Source: JABDQZ01 sp963801985 (GTDB lineage: Bacteria > Pseudomonadota > Gammaproteobacteria > Chromatiales > Chromatiaceae). From it: a stretch of DNA of 64,000 nt. Within the stretch, counting starts at the first letter, position 1; every line of letters begins with the position of its first letter. The notes beneath the pieces are model-generated. The model was given only the letters and a program-made list of their open reading frames with translations. It was not told the origin of the DNA and searched no databases. A program made the translations under genes and the position numbers. Below are positions 1-8,501 of this stretch, piece after piece. The DNA lies in assembly GCA_963801985.1 (NCBI GenBank), contig CAWDGV010000006.1, positions 195,332 through 259,331 on the forward strand, read 5' to 3'.

Positions 1-2091
1 CTGACAAACAACATCAAAATCGACTCACGTGATGAAACCGGCGAAATGCTGTCCACCCTGGATAAAATGCAGACCGATCTACGCAACCGCATTGAAGCCG
101 ACGCCAAAACTGCTGCAGAAAACCTGCGCATCAGGCAGGCGCTGGATAATGTTTCAGTGAGCGTCACGGTCTCAAACAATGAAAACAATCTGATTTATAT
201 CAACAAGGCTGCCCATTCCATGGTCAAGTTCATGGAACCCGGCATCCGTGAAACTCATCCGCAGTTCAGCGCCGACAAACTGATCGGGGATAAAATATCC
301 AGCTATCTTGACGACCCCGCTATAAAAGCGGCGTATCAAAAAGAACTTAAACAGCAGGAAGAATATGACACCATTATCGCTGCCCGTAATGTACACCTGG
401 TAACCAGCCCGGTTTACGATGATAACGACACTTACCAGGGTCGCGTAACCCAATGGAATGATGTCACCGATGCACTGGAGGCCGCCGAGAAAGAGCGTCA
501 ACGCATCGAATCAGAACGGGTAATTGCTGCTGAAAATGCACGCATCCGTACTGCATTGGATAATGTCAGTTCCAATGTCATGCTGGCGGATACAGAACGT
601 AACATTATTTACATGAACAAAAATGTAACCCGCTTATTTACAGAAGCAAAAGACCATATCAAAAAGCAGATACCGCACTTTGAACCCGATAAACTGCTGG
701 GCTCAAATATCGACCAGTTTCACAAACACCCCGGTCACCAGGAAGAATTACTGAAAAACCTGGCCGGCTCGCATGAATCCGAGTTTGAAATTGGCGGCAT
801 GACGATGAAATTTGTCGCCAACCCGGTAACCAGTGAAGCAGGTGAACGACTTGGAACGGCTGTTGAGTGGACTGACCGGACCCAGGAAGTCGCTGTTGAA
901 AAAGAAATCGACTCACTGGTTGAGGCAGCAAAAAATGGTGACCTGAGCCAGCGCATTGAACTTGGCGACAAGAAAGGTTTCTTCCGCCAGCTCGGTGAAG
1001 GCTTTAACGCGCTACTTAACGAACTTTCGGACGTATTTACCGATATCGCCAACATCATGGGAAAAATGGCTGAAGGCGACTTGTCTCAATCTATCGACAA
1101 GCATTACAACGGCACTTTTGGTGAAGTAAAAGACAATATCAATAAAACCATCGGGCACCTGTACCAGGTACTTTCAGATTTAACTGAACTGGCGGGAGAC
1201 ATTTCAGATACCTCGAATGAAATATCCAGTGGTAACACCAACCTTTCTGAACGCACCGAACAGCAGGCCGCCAGCCTGGAAGAAACCGCTTCCAGCATGG
1301 AGGAACTCACTTCAACCGTACGACACAATGCAGATAATGCCCAGCAGGCCAACCAGGTTGCATCAACAGCCAGGCAGTCAGCCGAAAAAGGCGGTACCGT
1401 GGTCTCCAGTGCCATCTCAGCCATGAACGAGATCAGCACCTCATCAAACAAGATTGCCGAAATTATCGGCGTGATTGATGAAATTGCCTTCCAGACCAAC
1501 CTGCTGGCGTTGAATGCTTCAGTCGAAGCCGCTCGCGCCGGTGAGCAGGGAAGAGGGTTTGCCGTGGTCGCGACCGAGGTCAGAAACCTGGCTTCCAGGT
1601 CCGCAGGAGCCGCCAAGGAAATCAAGGAACTGATCCAGGACAGCCTTAACAAGGTCAATTCCGGTACTGAACTGGTTAACCAGTCAGGTCAGACCCTGGA
1701 AGAAATTGTCAGTGATGTTAAGAAAGTCGGTGACATCGTTGCCGAAATTGCGGCATCCAGTGCAGAGCAGTCAGCAGGTATCGATCAGGTCAACAAAGCA
1801 GTGACTTCGATGGATGAACTGACCCAGCAAAATGCGGCCCTGGCAGAAGAAACATCTGCCGCCTCAGCCAATATGTCGGATAAATCTGAAAACATGGCCC
1901 AGATGGTCAGTTTCTTTAAGTTTGACCATTCAACAGTTGATTCCCGGCATTCTGCCCCGGAATACAGTCCCTCCAAACCGGCAAAAACAGTGAGAAGCCA
2001 GCCGGCTGTGGCCAGGGAAAGAAGCAAACCCGTTACCCCGGTTAATCGACAGCTTGAGACCGGCAACAATGACGAGTGGGAAGAATTTTAA
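1..2091 (+). CDS. Methyl-accepting chemotaxis protein, 5' end outside window
   Basis: The frame is open from base 1, so the ligand-binding part and membrane helices lie upstream and the ATG at 46 is internal. The visible part starts at the end of a HAMP-like linker. Two related PAS-like units follow, each opening with a similar RIR-ALDNVS stretch (about bases 130-460 and 540-870), then a second HAMP-like region (about 900-1150) and a long coiled-coil signalling domain. The hairpin tip is the canonical AFQTNLLALNASVEAARAG (about 1485-1545) that contacts CheA and CheW. The last five residues, EWEEF (2074-2088), look like a CheR/CheB-tethering pentapeptide of the NWETF type, so this is probably a major adaptation-competent receptor. 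The ligand cannot be inferred; PAS units suggest a redox, haem, flavin or small-molecule sensor. Confidence 0.93.
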   Translation: MTNNIKIDSRDETGEMLSTLDKMQTDLRNRIEADAKTAAENLRIRQALDNVSVSVTVSNNENNLIYINKAAHSMVKFMEPGIRETHPQFSADKLIGDKISSYLDDPAIKAAYQKELKQQEEYDTIIAARNVHLVTSPVYDDNDTYQGRVTQWNDVTDALEAAEKERQRIESERVIAAENARIRTALDNVSSNVMLADTERNIIYMNKNVTRLFTEAKDHIKKQIPHFEPDKLLGSNIDQFHKHPGHQEELLKNLAGSHESEFEIGGMTMKFVANPVTSEAGERLGTAVEWTDRTQEVAVEKEIDSLVEAAKNGDLSQRIELGDKKGFFRQLGEGFNALLNELSDVFTDIANIMGKMAEGDLSQSIDKHYNGTFGEVKDNINKTIGHLYQVLSDLTELAGDISDTSNEISSGNTNLSERTEQQAASLEETASSMEELTSTVRHNADNAQQANQVASTARQSAEKGGTVVSSAISAMNEISTSSNKIAEIIGVIDEIAFQTNLLALNASVEAARAGEQGRGFAVVATEVRNLASRSAGAAKEIKELIQDSLNKVNSGTELVNQSGQTLEEIVSDVKKVGDIVAEIAASSAEQSAGIDQVNKAVTSMDELTQQNAALAEETSAASANMSDKSENMAQMVSFFKFDHSTVDSRHSAPEYSPSKPAKTVRSQPAVARERSKPVTPVNRQLETGNNDEWEEF

Positions 2092-2102
2092 ACGATCCAA
2101 AA

Positions 2103-2122
2103 TCTCCCGCGAAAGCGGGAGA
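2103..2122. terminator. Hairpin between convergent mcp and thiC
   Basis: A perfect 8-bp stem TCTCCCGC/GCGGGAGA with a GAAA loop lies 12 bases after the chemoreceptor stop and 15 bases beyond the thiC stop. It has no strong T-run on the plus strand; on the minus strand ATTTTGG follows. It is probably a shared bidirectional transcription end. Confidence 0.6.
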
Positions 2123-2136
2123 CATTCTGGATTGCA

Positions 2137-4031
2137 TTAAACCTCTTTGTAAATTTCCGCACCCTGCTTAAGAAATTCTTCCGACTTCTCTTTCATACCC
2201 TCTTCAACAGCCACCTCAATATCCCTGAACTTGTGTGAAGCTGCATAATCACGCACATCCTGGGTGATTTTCATGGAACAGAAATGCGGTCCACACATGG
2301 AGCAGAAATGCGCCACCTTGGCCGAGTCCTTGGGCAAGGTCTCATCGTGATACTCGCGCGCACGCTCAGGATCGAGTCCCAGATTGAACTGGTCTTCCCA
2401 GCGGAACTCAAAACGCGCTTTTGACATGGCATTGTCGCGCAGCTGCGCACCCGGCATGCCCCTTGGCCAGATCGGCCGCATGCGCCGCCAGCTTGTAAGT
2501 AATAATGCCGTCACGCACATCTTCCTTGTTGGCAGGCCAAGATGCTCCTTGGGCGTGACGTAACAAAGCATGGCGGTGCCATACCAGCCAATCTGGGCGG
2601 CACCGATACCCGAAGTAATGTGATCATAGCCCGGTGCAATATCGGTCATCAGCGGCCCCAGCGTGTAGAACGGCGCTTCAAAACAGTCACGCAGCTCCTT
2701 GTCCATGTTTTCCTTGATCATCTGCATTGGCACATGACCGGGGCCTTCGATCATGACCTGTACATCATGTTCCCAGGCAATCTTGGTCAACTCACCCAGC
2801 GTTTCCAGTTCACCGAACTGGGCCGCGTCATTGGCATCCGCCAGCGAACCTGGACGCAGTCCATCACCCAGGGAGAACGACACATCATAAGCCTTCATGA
2901 TTTCGCAGATTTCCTCGAAGTGCGTGTAGAGGAAGCTTTCTTGATGATGCGCCAGGCACCACTTCGCCATGATGGATCCGCCACGCGAAACGATGCCGGT
3001 AACGCGATCTGCTGTCAGCGGCACATACCGCAGCAATACGCCGGCATGAATAGTGAAGTAATCAACACCCTGCTCGGCCTGTTCAATCAATGTGTCGCGC
3101 AAGATCTCCCAGGTCAGGTCTTCAGACTTGCCATTGACTTTTTCCAGCGCCTGGTAAATAGGCACGGTGCCAATGGGCATGGGCGAGTTGCGCAGAATCC
3201 ATTCGCGGGTTTCGTGGATATTCTTGCCAGTGGACAGATCCATCACCGTGTCGCCGCCCCAGCGTGCTGACCAGACCATTTTTTCCACTTCTTCCTCGAT
3301 GGAGGAAGTGACCGCAGAGTTACCAATATTGGTATTGACCTTGACGCGGAAATTGCGGCCGATAATCATCGGCTCCAGTTCCGGGTGGTTGATATTGGCT
3401 GGGATAATGGCCCGGCCCCGGAGCGACTTCGGCACGGACAAATTCTGCCGTGACCTTGTCCGGCAATGCTGGCGCCAAAATTCTGCCCGGCATGCTGATG
3501 CAGCAGCTTCTTACGCGGATCAGCACGCATTTCATCAGGCGCAGGTTTTCGCGAATAGCCACAAATTCCATTTCCGGCGTAATAATACCCTGGCGTGCAT
3601 AATGCATCTGGGTGACATTTTTACCGGCGCTGGCGCGGCGCGGCGCGCGGATATGTTCAAAGCGCAGATTGTGCCAGCGTGTCGTCATTCTGCGCGTTGC
3701 TGGCCAAACTCGGAACTGGGCCCATCCAGCTGCTCGGTATCATTACGCTCTTCAATCCAGGCAGCACGCAAATCCGGCAAACCTTTGAGCAGGTCTATGC
3801 GAGACATCCGGATCGGTATAAGGACCCGAAGTATCATAAACTGTGACTGGCGGGTTGTTTTCGGCGCCAAAACTGGCGGCTGTCGGCAGCCTGCTCGGAT
3901 TTCCCGCATGCGGACACGCATGTCAGGACGCGAGCCTTCCACATAAATTTTTCTCGAACCCGAAAATGGCTGAGTGACATCCTGCGGAAAGCTGTTGGTT
4001 TTTCGACGAAATCTTCTGGGATTGCGCTCAT
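2137..4031 (-). pseudogene. thiC: thiC, phosphomethylpyrimidine synthase, broken by multiple indels
   Basis: ThiC is a radical-SAM enzyme that converts aminoimidazole ribotide to the HMP-phosphate pyrimidine of thiamine. The start is the ATG at 4029-4031, preceded by GAGGGG. ThiC-like sequence is spread over all three minus-strand frames: MSAIPEDFVEKPT, then KIYVEGSRPDMRV, then FGAENNPPVTVYDTSGPY, then AAWIEERNDTE, then VTQMHYARQGIITPEME (near 3600), with further hops near 3540-3440. From about 3430 one frame runs to the stop and carries the cluster motif CSMCGPHFC. That part holds one more compensated pair: a base missing near 2537 and one extra near 2457 scramble about 25 residues. Residues in every segment remain close to ThiC from other Gammaproteobacteria, so the changes are recent or are sequence errors. 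The riboswitch upstream is intact. Confidence 0.9.
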
Positions 4032-4077
4032 ATTGTTTCCCCTCGGACGAAGGCAGCGGGAAGGAAAAGCTGGCGCA

Positions 4078-4165
4078 TATTTCAGCTTCCCTGCGCTGGT
4101 ATTAACCGGATCAGGTTCCAAGGGTTTGTCTCAGCCCGCTTGTAACAGGGCACCCCTAGCTGACT
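4078..4165 (-). promoter_or_regulatory. TPP riboswitch (THI box) upstream of thiC
   Basis: Read on the minus strand, the segment contains the hallmarks of the thiamine pyrophosphate aptamer: GGGGTGCC, GGGCTGAGA, ACCTGATC, GGTTAATACC and GCAGGGA. It is closed by a TCAGCT/AGCTGA pairing at its two ends. It ends about 50 bases before the thiC ATG, close enough to act on the ribosome-binding site; I see no clear terminator stem between them. Confidence 0.95.
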
Positions 4166-4283
4166 TAAATCAGCTGTCACGTTATCGGATGGACACATAG
4201 TTTTCAACAACTATTAGAAAACGATTTCCCTGGATCCAGCAGGGATTGTCAACTGCATCATTTTATCAGGGTGCAAGGACAGC

Positions 4284-4390
4284 AAAGTATACAGCAACCT
4301 CCTGCAAGACCGTCTGGCCACAGGGATGTGGCCAGCGAGCCCCCATGGATGGGTTCACGGCGTGTCTTGCCGGAGATTGCTGTATACTTT
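4284..4390. repeat. Imperfect inverted-repeat element, copy 1 (GGATG-core family)
   Basis: The ends pair: AAAGTATACAGCAACCTCC at the left and the complement of AAAGTATACAGCAATCTCC at the right, continuing inward to GCAAGAC/GTCTTGC. Inside are two smaller hairpins: CCACAGGGATGTGG, then CCCCATGGATGGG, with AGCG before the second and TTCACGGCGT after it. The same core recurs at 8366-8469 with completely different outer arms. This copy sits between the divergent thiC riboswitch and pcm, in the likely pcm leader. Confidence 0.75.
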
Positions 4391-4471
4391 TCAATTACTT
4401 TGAAGAAATCTGGCGAAGGGGTAGAATCCCTCTGCAGAAAAACGACTTAGCCAGCTGGAGCGAGAAGCCGC

Positions 4472-5134
4472 ATGACTGACAACACTTACGAAAAAGCCCG
4501 TTTTAACATGGTTGAACAACAGGTTCGCCCATGGGAAGTAATGGATGCCCGTGTCCTGCGGGTAATGGAAGAAATCCCCCGGGAAAATTTCGTCAGTGAT
4601 GATTACAAGGGACTCGCCTATGCCGATATCGAGATTCCGCTGGGGCATGGCCATCACATGCTCAAACCCACTATTGCCGGTCGTATGCTGCAGGCTCTGA
4701 ATATCAAATCAACCGATACGATTCTCGAAATCGGTACTGGCAGTGGATATCTTACGGCCTGCCTGGCAAAACTGGGCAAAAGCGTGGTTAGTATTGAAAT
4801 TCATGAAGATATTGCCCGCCAGGCCGCTGACAACCTGGCCGCCACGGACCTGAAAAATATTACTCTGCAGGTTGCTGATGCCATGTCGGGCATTCCAGAA
4901 CAGGCTCCGTTTGACGTGATTGCAGTCACCGGCTCGATTCCCGATTGCCAGCAGGTTCTGCAAAAAGCATTAAATGACGGCGGACGCCTTTTTATGATTA
5001 CCGGAGAAGCTCCCGTCATGCAAGCCGAGCTGGTAACAAGGATAAATGGCGATATTTTCAAACAGGAAACTTTGTTTGAAACAGAAGTGGAAGCACTGGA
5101 TAACTCTCCCAGGAAAGAAGCTTTCAGCTTTTAA
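4472..5134 (+). CDS. pcm: Protein-L-isoaspartate O-methyltransferase
   Basis: 220 residues, the usual length for bacterial Pcm. The enzyme uses S-adenosylmethionine to methylate isoaspartyl residues in aged proteins so that they can be repaired. The SAM-binding glycine motif ILEIGTGSGYLTACLAKL lies at about residues 84-101, and the N-terminal segment NMVEQQVRPWEVMD is typical of the branch found near waaA and tolC in many Gammaproteobacteria. The ATG at 4472 follows CTGGAGCGAG, a plausible ribosome-binding site. Its 3' end overlaps the convergent waaA gene by 11 bases. The leader contains the inverted-repeat element at 4284-4390. Confidence 0.92.
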   Translation: MTDNTYEKARFNMVEQQVRPWEVMDARVLRVMEEIPRENFVSDDYKGLAYADIEIPLGHGHHMLKPTIAGRMLQALNIKSTDTILEIGTGSGYLTACLAKLGKSVVSIEIHEDIARQAADNLAATDLKNITLQVADAMSGIPEQAPFDVIAVTGSIPDCQQVLQKALNDGGRLFMITGEAPVMQAELVTRINGDIFKQETLFETEVEALDNSPRKEAFSF

Positions 5135-6392
5135 TTTCGAGTTTTTCGATCACCGCCATAAGGCGTTCCGTGGCACCACGATTGGCTTCCACCACCCTGC
5201 GGCCATTTTCACCATAACGGCTTCGTTCACTGGCATCTGACAGCCATTCGATAACCTGCCGTGCAAGTGCCTGGGTATCATCAACCCGGATAGCTGCCTG
5301 CTCACAGAGCAGCAGTTCACTGATGGTCGCAAAATTGTACATCGAAGGTCCAAACAACACGGGCAAGCCAAGCGAAGCCGGCTCCAGAACATTCTGCCCG
5401 CCGGTATCCACCAGGCTGCCACCAACAAATGCCAGGTCAGCTGCCTGGTACATAACAGCCAATTCCCCCATGCTGTCCCCCAAAAAAATATTGTGATGCT
5501 CCTTGCAGGCACGGTTCTCCGAGCGCCGAACAACAGAAAAGCCGCGCTGCTCACACAACAGGGCCACCTTGTCAAAACGTTCTGGATGACGCGGGACAAG
5601 TAATAGCATTGCCTCCGGAATTTGCTCATAAACCCGACGGTGTGCTGCCAGAATCGCTTCCTCTTCACCTTCTCTCGTACTGGCCGCTATCCATACCGGC
5701 CGACCGACGCCGAGAATACGACGCATCACTTCGGCTTTTTCCTGCACCACGGCAGGCTGTCTTCCATCAAATTTCACACTACCGGTAATGTCGAGCAGAT
5801 CTTTTGAAACACCCAGAGATTCAAAACGCGTTGCATCTGCCTGGCTTTGTGCAGCGATTCGACTAATCATCTGGAATACATCACGCGCAAAAGATCCCAG
5901 TCGCGCATAGCCCCTGGCAGATTTTTCTGACAGGCGGGCATTCGCCAGCAAGGCAGGCACCTGCCTTTTCTTGCAGGCCAATAACAGGTTCGGCCAGATT
6001 TCCGTTTCCATCATCAACAGGATGGCCGGATTGACGTACTCCAGCCAACGATCGAGCACCGCCGGCAAATCGTAAGGAAAATAAAAATGACGAACCCCTT
6101 CATCAAACAGCATATCGACACGTTCTGCACCGGTTGGAGTTGTCGTGGAGATAATGATTTGATGAGAAGGATAGTTTTGACGCAATTGTTTTACCAGTTG
6201 CTGCGAGGCCTGTACCTCACCCACTGAAACAGCATGTATCCAGATTGTTCTGCCAGGTGGTGGCCCATTGAAATAACCAAACCGCTCGCGCCAGCGTTCC
6301 CGGTAACCCGGGTTGGCCCGGCTTTTCCAGAACAGACGCAATGTAAATAAAGGCGTAAGCAGATATAGAAAAACTGTATACAGAATTCTCAT
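5124..6392 (-). CDS. waaA: 3-deoxy-D-manno-octulosonic acid (Kdo) transferase
   Basis: 422 residues, the normal size of WaaA/KdtA. It transfers Kdo from CMP-Kdo onto the lipid A precursor at the inner face of the cytoplasmic membrane. The N-terminal helix (about residues 1-20) is the membrane anchor. The catalytic glutamate segment is VSVGEVQASQQLV (about 50-62), and the CMP-binding C-terminal domain carries FVGGSLVDTGGQNVLEPASL. Its ATG overlaps the stop of the aldo/keto reductase gene by four bases (ATGA), so translation is probably coupled. It is the last gene of the leftward hldE-led group. Confidence 0.96.
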   Translation of the reverse strand: MRILYTVFLYLLTPLFTLRLFWKSRANPGYRERWRERFGYFNGPPPGRTIWIHAVSVGEVQASQQLVKQLRQNYPSHQIIISTTTPTGAERVDMLFDEGVRHFYFPYDLPAVLDRWLEYVNPAILLMMETEIWPNLLLACKKRQVPALLANARLSEKSARGYARLGSFARDVFQMISRIAAQSQADATRFESLGVSKDLLDITGSVKFDGRQPAVVQEKAEVMRRILGVGRPVWIAASTREGEEEAILAAHRRVYEQIPEAMLLLVPRHPERFDKVALLCEQRGFSVVRRSENRACKEHHNIFLGDSMGELAVMYQAADLAFVGGSLVDTGGQNVLEPASLGLPVLFGPSMYNFATISELLLCEQAAIRVDDTQALARQVIEWLSDASERSRYGENGRRVVEANRGATERLMAVIEKLEIKS

Positions 6393-7165
6393 GACAATAC
6401 AGATAATACAGTTTCAACATTTGACCGCAGGTGTTGCGCATTAATGGTACCAACAATCATGCTGGAAACCCCTGGCTGGGAAAAGATGAACTCCATCGAT
6501 TCCCTGACACCTGGCTCGCCGTGCACATGACCACTCTGCAAGCCTTTTTTAACCAGCACACCCTTGTTGGCAGCTGCAGCTGCCTGCAATACAGGCAACT
6601 CATCGTTATACGACAGGTTACAGGTTGCCATGACCACATCCATCCTGTCCACGACAGCCAGTCCACCTTCGACGGTTTTGCTGGACATACCATGTGCCCG
6701 AATCAAACCGCGTTGTTTTAACTGCTCAAGCGCATCAAGTACACCCTCATGCTGAAAAATCCGCATATCGTCACCATCAGAATGGATCAGTACCAGGTCC
6801 AGGTAATCTGTCTTTAGCGTGCGCAAGCTGTTTTCCACGGTTTCCATGGTATGGGAATAACTGAAATCAAATCGCGACTGGCCGTGCTCAAATATCTCCC
6901 CCACCTTGGAAACAATCACCCAGCTGTCACGTGGACCAGGCATCAGCTTTCCCAGTCGCTCCTGGCTGGTGCCGTAAGCAGGTGCCGTATCGAGCAGGTT
7001 GACACCCAGCTCGGCTGCCAGGGCCAACAGGTCGCTGACCTGCTGATCATCCGGCAAATCAAAAGCTGAGGGATATTTTACCTGCTGGTTACGCCCGAAC
7101 TTGACCGTACCCAGGCCCAGGGGACTGACATCAATTCCAGTTTGTCCCAGTGATCTTAATCGCAT
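6389..7165 (-). CDS. Aldo/keto reductase family protein
   Basis: About 258 residues if translation starts at the ATG at 7163-7165 (MRLRSLGQTGIDVSPLGLGT), which fits the family better than an upstream in-frame start giving a hydrophobic extension. The likely catalytic set is visible: aspartate and tyrosine in DTAPAYGTSQERLG, lysine in VIVSKVG and histidine in LVLIHSDG. The protein is shorter than classical 320-residue members and resembles the D-threo-aldose dehydrogenase-like branch. The start lies 4 bases after the stop of the FAD oxidoreductase gene and the end overlaps waaA. The same pair of oxidoreductases lies between hldE and waaA in Pseudomonas as I recall it; the substrate is unknown. 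Confidence 0.88.
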   Translation of the reverse strand: MRLRSLGQTGIDVSPLGLGTVKFGRNQQVKYPSAFDLPDDQQVSDLLALAAELGVNLLDTAPAYGTSQERLGKLMPGPRDSWVIVSKVGEIFEHGQSRFDFSYSHTMETVENSLRTLKTDYLDLVLIHSDGDDMRIFQHEGVLDALEQLKQRGLIRAHGMSSKTVEGGLAVVDRMDVVMATCNLSYNDELPVLQAAAAANKGVLVKKGLQSGHVHGEPGVRESMEFIFSQPGVSSMIVGTINAQHLRSNVETVLSVLS

Positions 7166-7169
7166 CGAG

Positions 7170-8338
7170 CTAACTCCAAAAAGTTTCTTCCCAAGGCCAC
7201 CGGGCAAGAGCGGGAGCAGGCCAGTCAGGCAATATAGCAGTATCCGCATGCGGCTGCAGATCCTGTTGTTTTAACAGTTCCGCAACCCGCGAGGCCACCT
7301 TAGGAGCAAACGCCAGTTTTGTTGGCCACACAGTGATGATGTCCCTGTCCGATCCAACATAGCTGCTGTCAGGGCGTTTATGTCCCGGAGTTTCAACTTC
7401 AGCACGATCCAGCAACAGCGTCGACCAGTGCACCCTGCCAAAATCCAGCCATGGCAGTACATCTCTCAATTCCCGCCTGCAGGCATCAATCTGCTGCTCA
7501 CGATTCAGAGCCACGCCTTTTTCTGCAATTTGCCCGCCAACATACCAGACAGTTGCATCATTCATTGTGTACTGGTAATGGTAAGACGCGGATTGGCACT
7601 GCCCCCCAGACAATGCGCATGGATTTCAGGCAGATTGCCTTTAACCATTACCATATGCACCGGCCTTCTTTGCATGCAGGGCTTATTACGCTGTAACTTT
7701 TTCAGTATCGCAGCGTTACCCGCACCGGCAGACAAAACCAGTTGACGCGTTTCTATCTGCATTTGTTTACCGCCTGCAACATGCCGACAGTAAACAATCA
7801 GCGGATTGTCGTTTTCAAAAAATACATCGGCAGACAGGCAATACTGAGCAAGCTGCGCTGTCAATGCCGACATCAGCGAAGCGGTATCCAGTACCGGTTC
7901 ATTCAGTTCATAGATAACACCCTTAAAGGCGGGATTATCAAAAGGCGCTGGAAAGGACTTTCTGTCCAGTTGCTGCATACGGTCTTTCATCAACTGACCG
8001 GCAAAGAAACCAGCCACTTTTGAGACAGCACCTGGCGTTGACCACATCAGCTGTTTGCGTGTGCTGACCCTGACCCTTGACAAATCGAGCTCGCCCTGAC
8101 CGGACAGGCAGGCGTTCCAGACAGCCGGCATATCGCCAATCGCCTTAGCCGAGTCGCCCAGTTTGCCACCGAGCGCGTACTTGGTTCCGCCATGAATAAT
8201 GCCTTGTGATGCAATACTCTGAATGCCACCAAGGGCAGCGGATTCAATCAAAAATGCCGCGTAACCCTGCTGGCGCAGCCTCGCCAGGGTCCACAGTCCG
8301 GCTATTCCTCCGCCAATAATGATCACATCAGCTTTCAT
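7170..8338 (-). pseudogene. FAD-dependent oxidoreductase (DAO family), one frameshift
   Basis: The N-terminal part has the dinucleotide-binding motif VIIIGGGIAGLWTLARL directly after the ATG at 8336-8338. The first frame reads through LGGSANPRLTIT and stops at 7562-7564. The continuation, MNDATVWYVGGQIAEKG to PDWPAPALARWPWEE, is in another frame and ends at 7170. One missing base (or two extra) between about 7562 and 7575 restores a single protein of about 390 residues, the expected size. Both halves look fully conserved, so a sequencing error or a very recent mutation is likely. The gene lies between hldE and the aldo/keto reductase gene. Its substrate is not evident; the family oxidises amines, amino acids or glycerol-3-phosphate. 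Confidence 0.85.
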
Positions 8339-8365
8339 TTCAGATAACCACTTTTCCAACGGAGG

Positions 8366-8469
8366 CAACCAGATATGTATTTACCAGGAAGTGTTCGCAG
8401 CAGGGATGCTGCGACCAAGCGTCCACGGACGGACTTGCAGCGTCTTCCGGGTAAATGCATATCTGGTTG
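8366..8469. repeat. Imperfect inverted-repeat element, copy 2 (GGATG-core family)
   Basis: The outer arms, CAACCAGATATGTATTTACC and the complement of CAACCAGATATGCATTTACC, continue to GGAAG/CTTCC, about 24 matches of 26. The core holds GCAGCAGGGATGCTGC, AGCGTCCACGGACGGAC and CAGCGT, matching the order and spacing of the core at 4284-4390, although the arms share no sequence with that copy. It lies in the leftward operon, 33 bases after the hldE stop and just before the FAD oxidoreductase gene. Confidence 0.75.
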
Positions 8470-8501
8470 AATAAGGGAAAACCGGAAACCGATGACATCT
8501 G

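Noticed and set aside
2542..3270. Plus-strand open frame across thiC
   Set aside because: thiC on the minus strand is unmistakable; this frame shows no family features.
7560..7610. Programmed frameshift at the GGGGGG run in the FAD oxidoreductase gene
   Set aside because: The conserved protein remains in the first frame for several codons past the G-run (GGSANPRLTIT), so the shift happens later, where no slippery site is seen.
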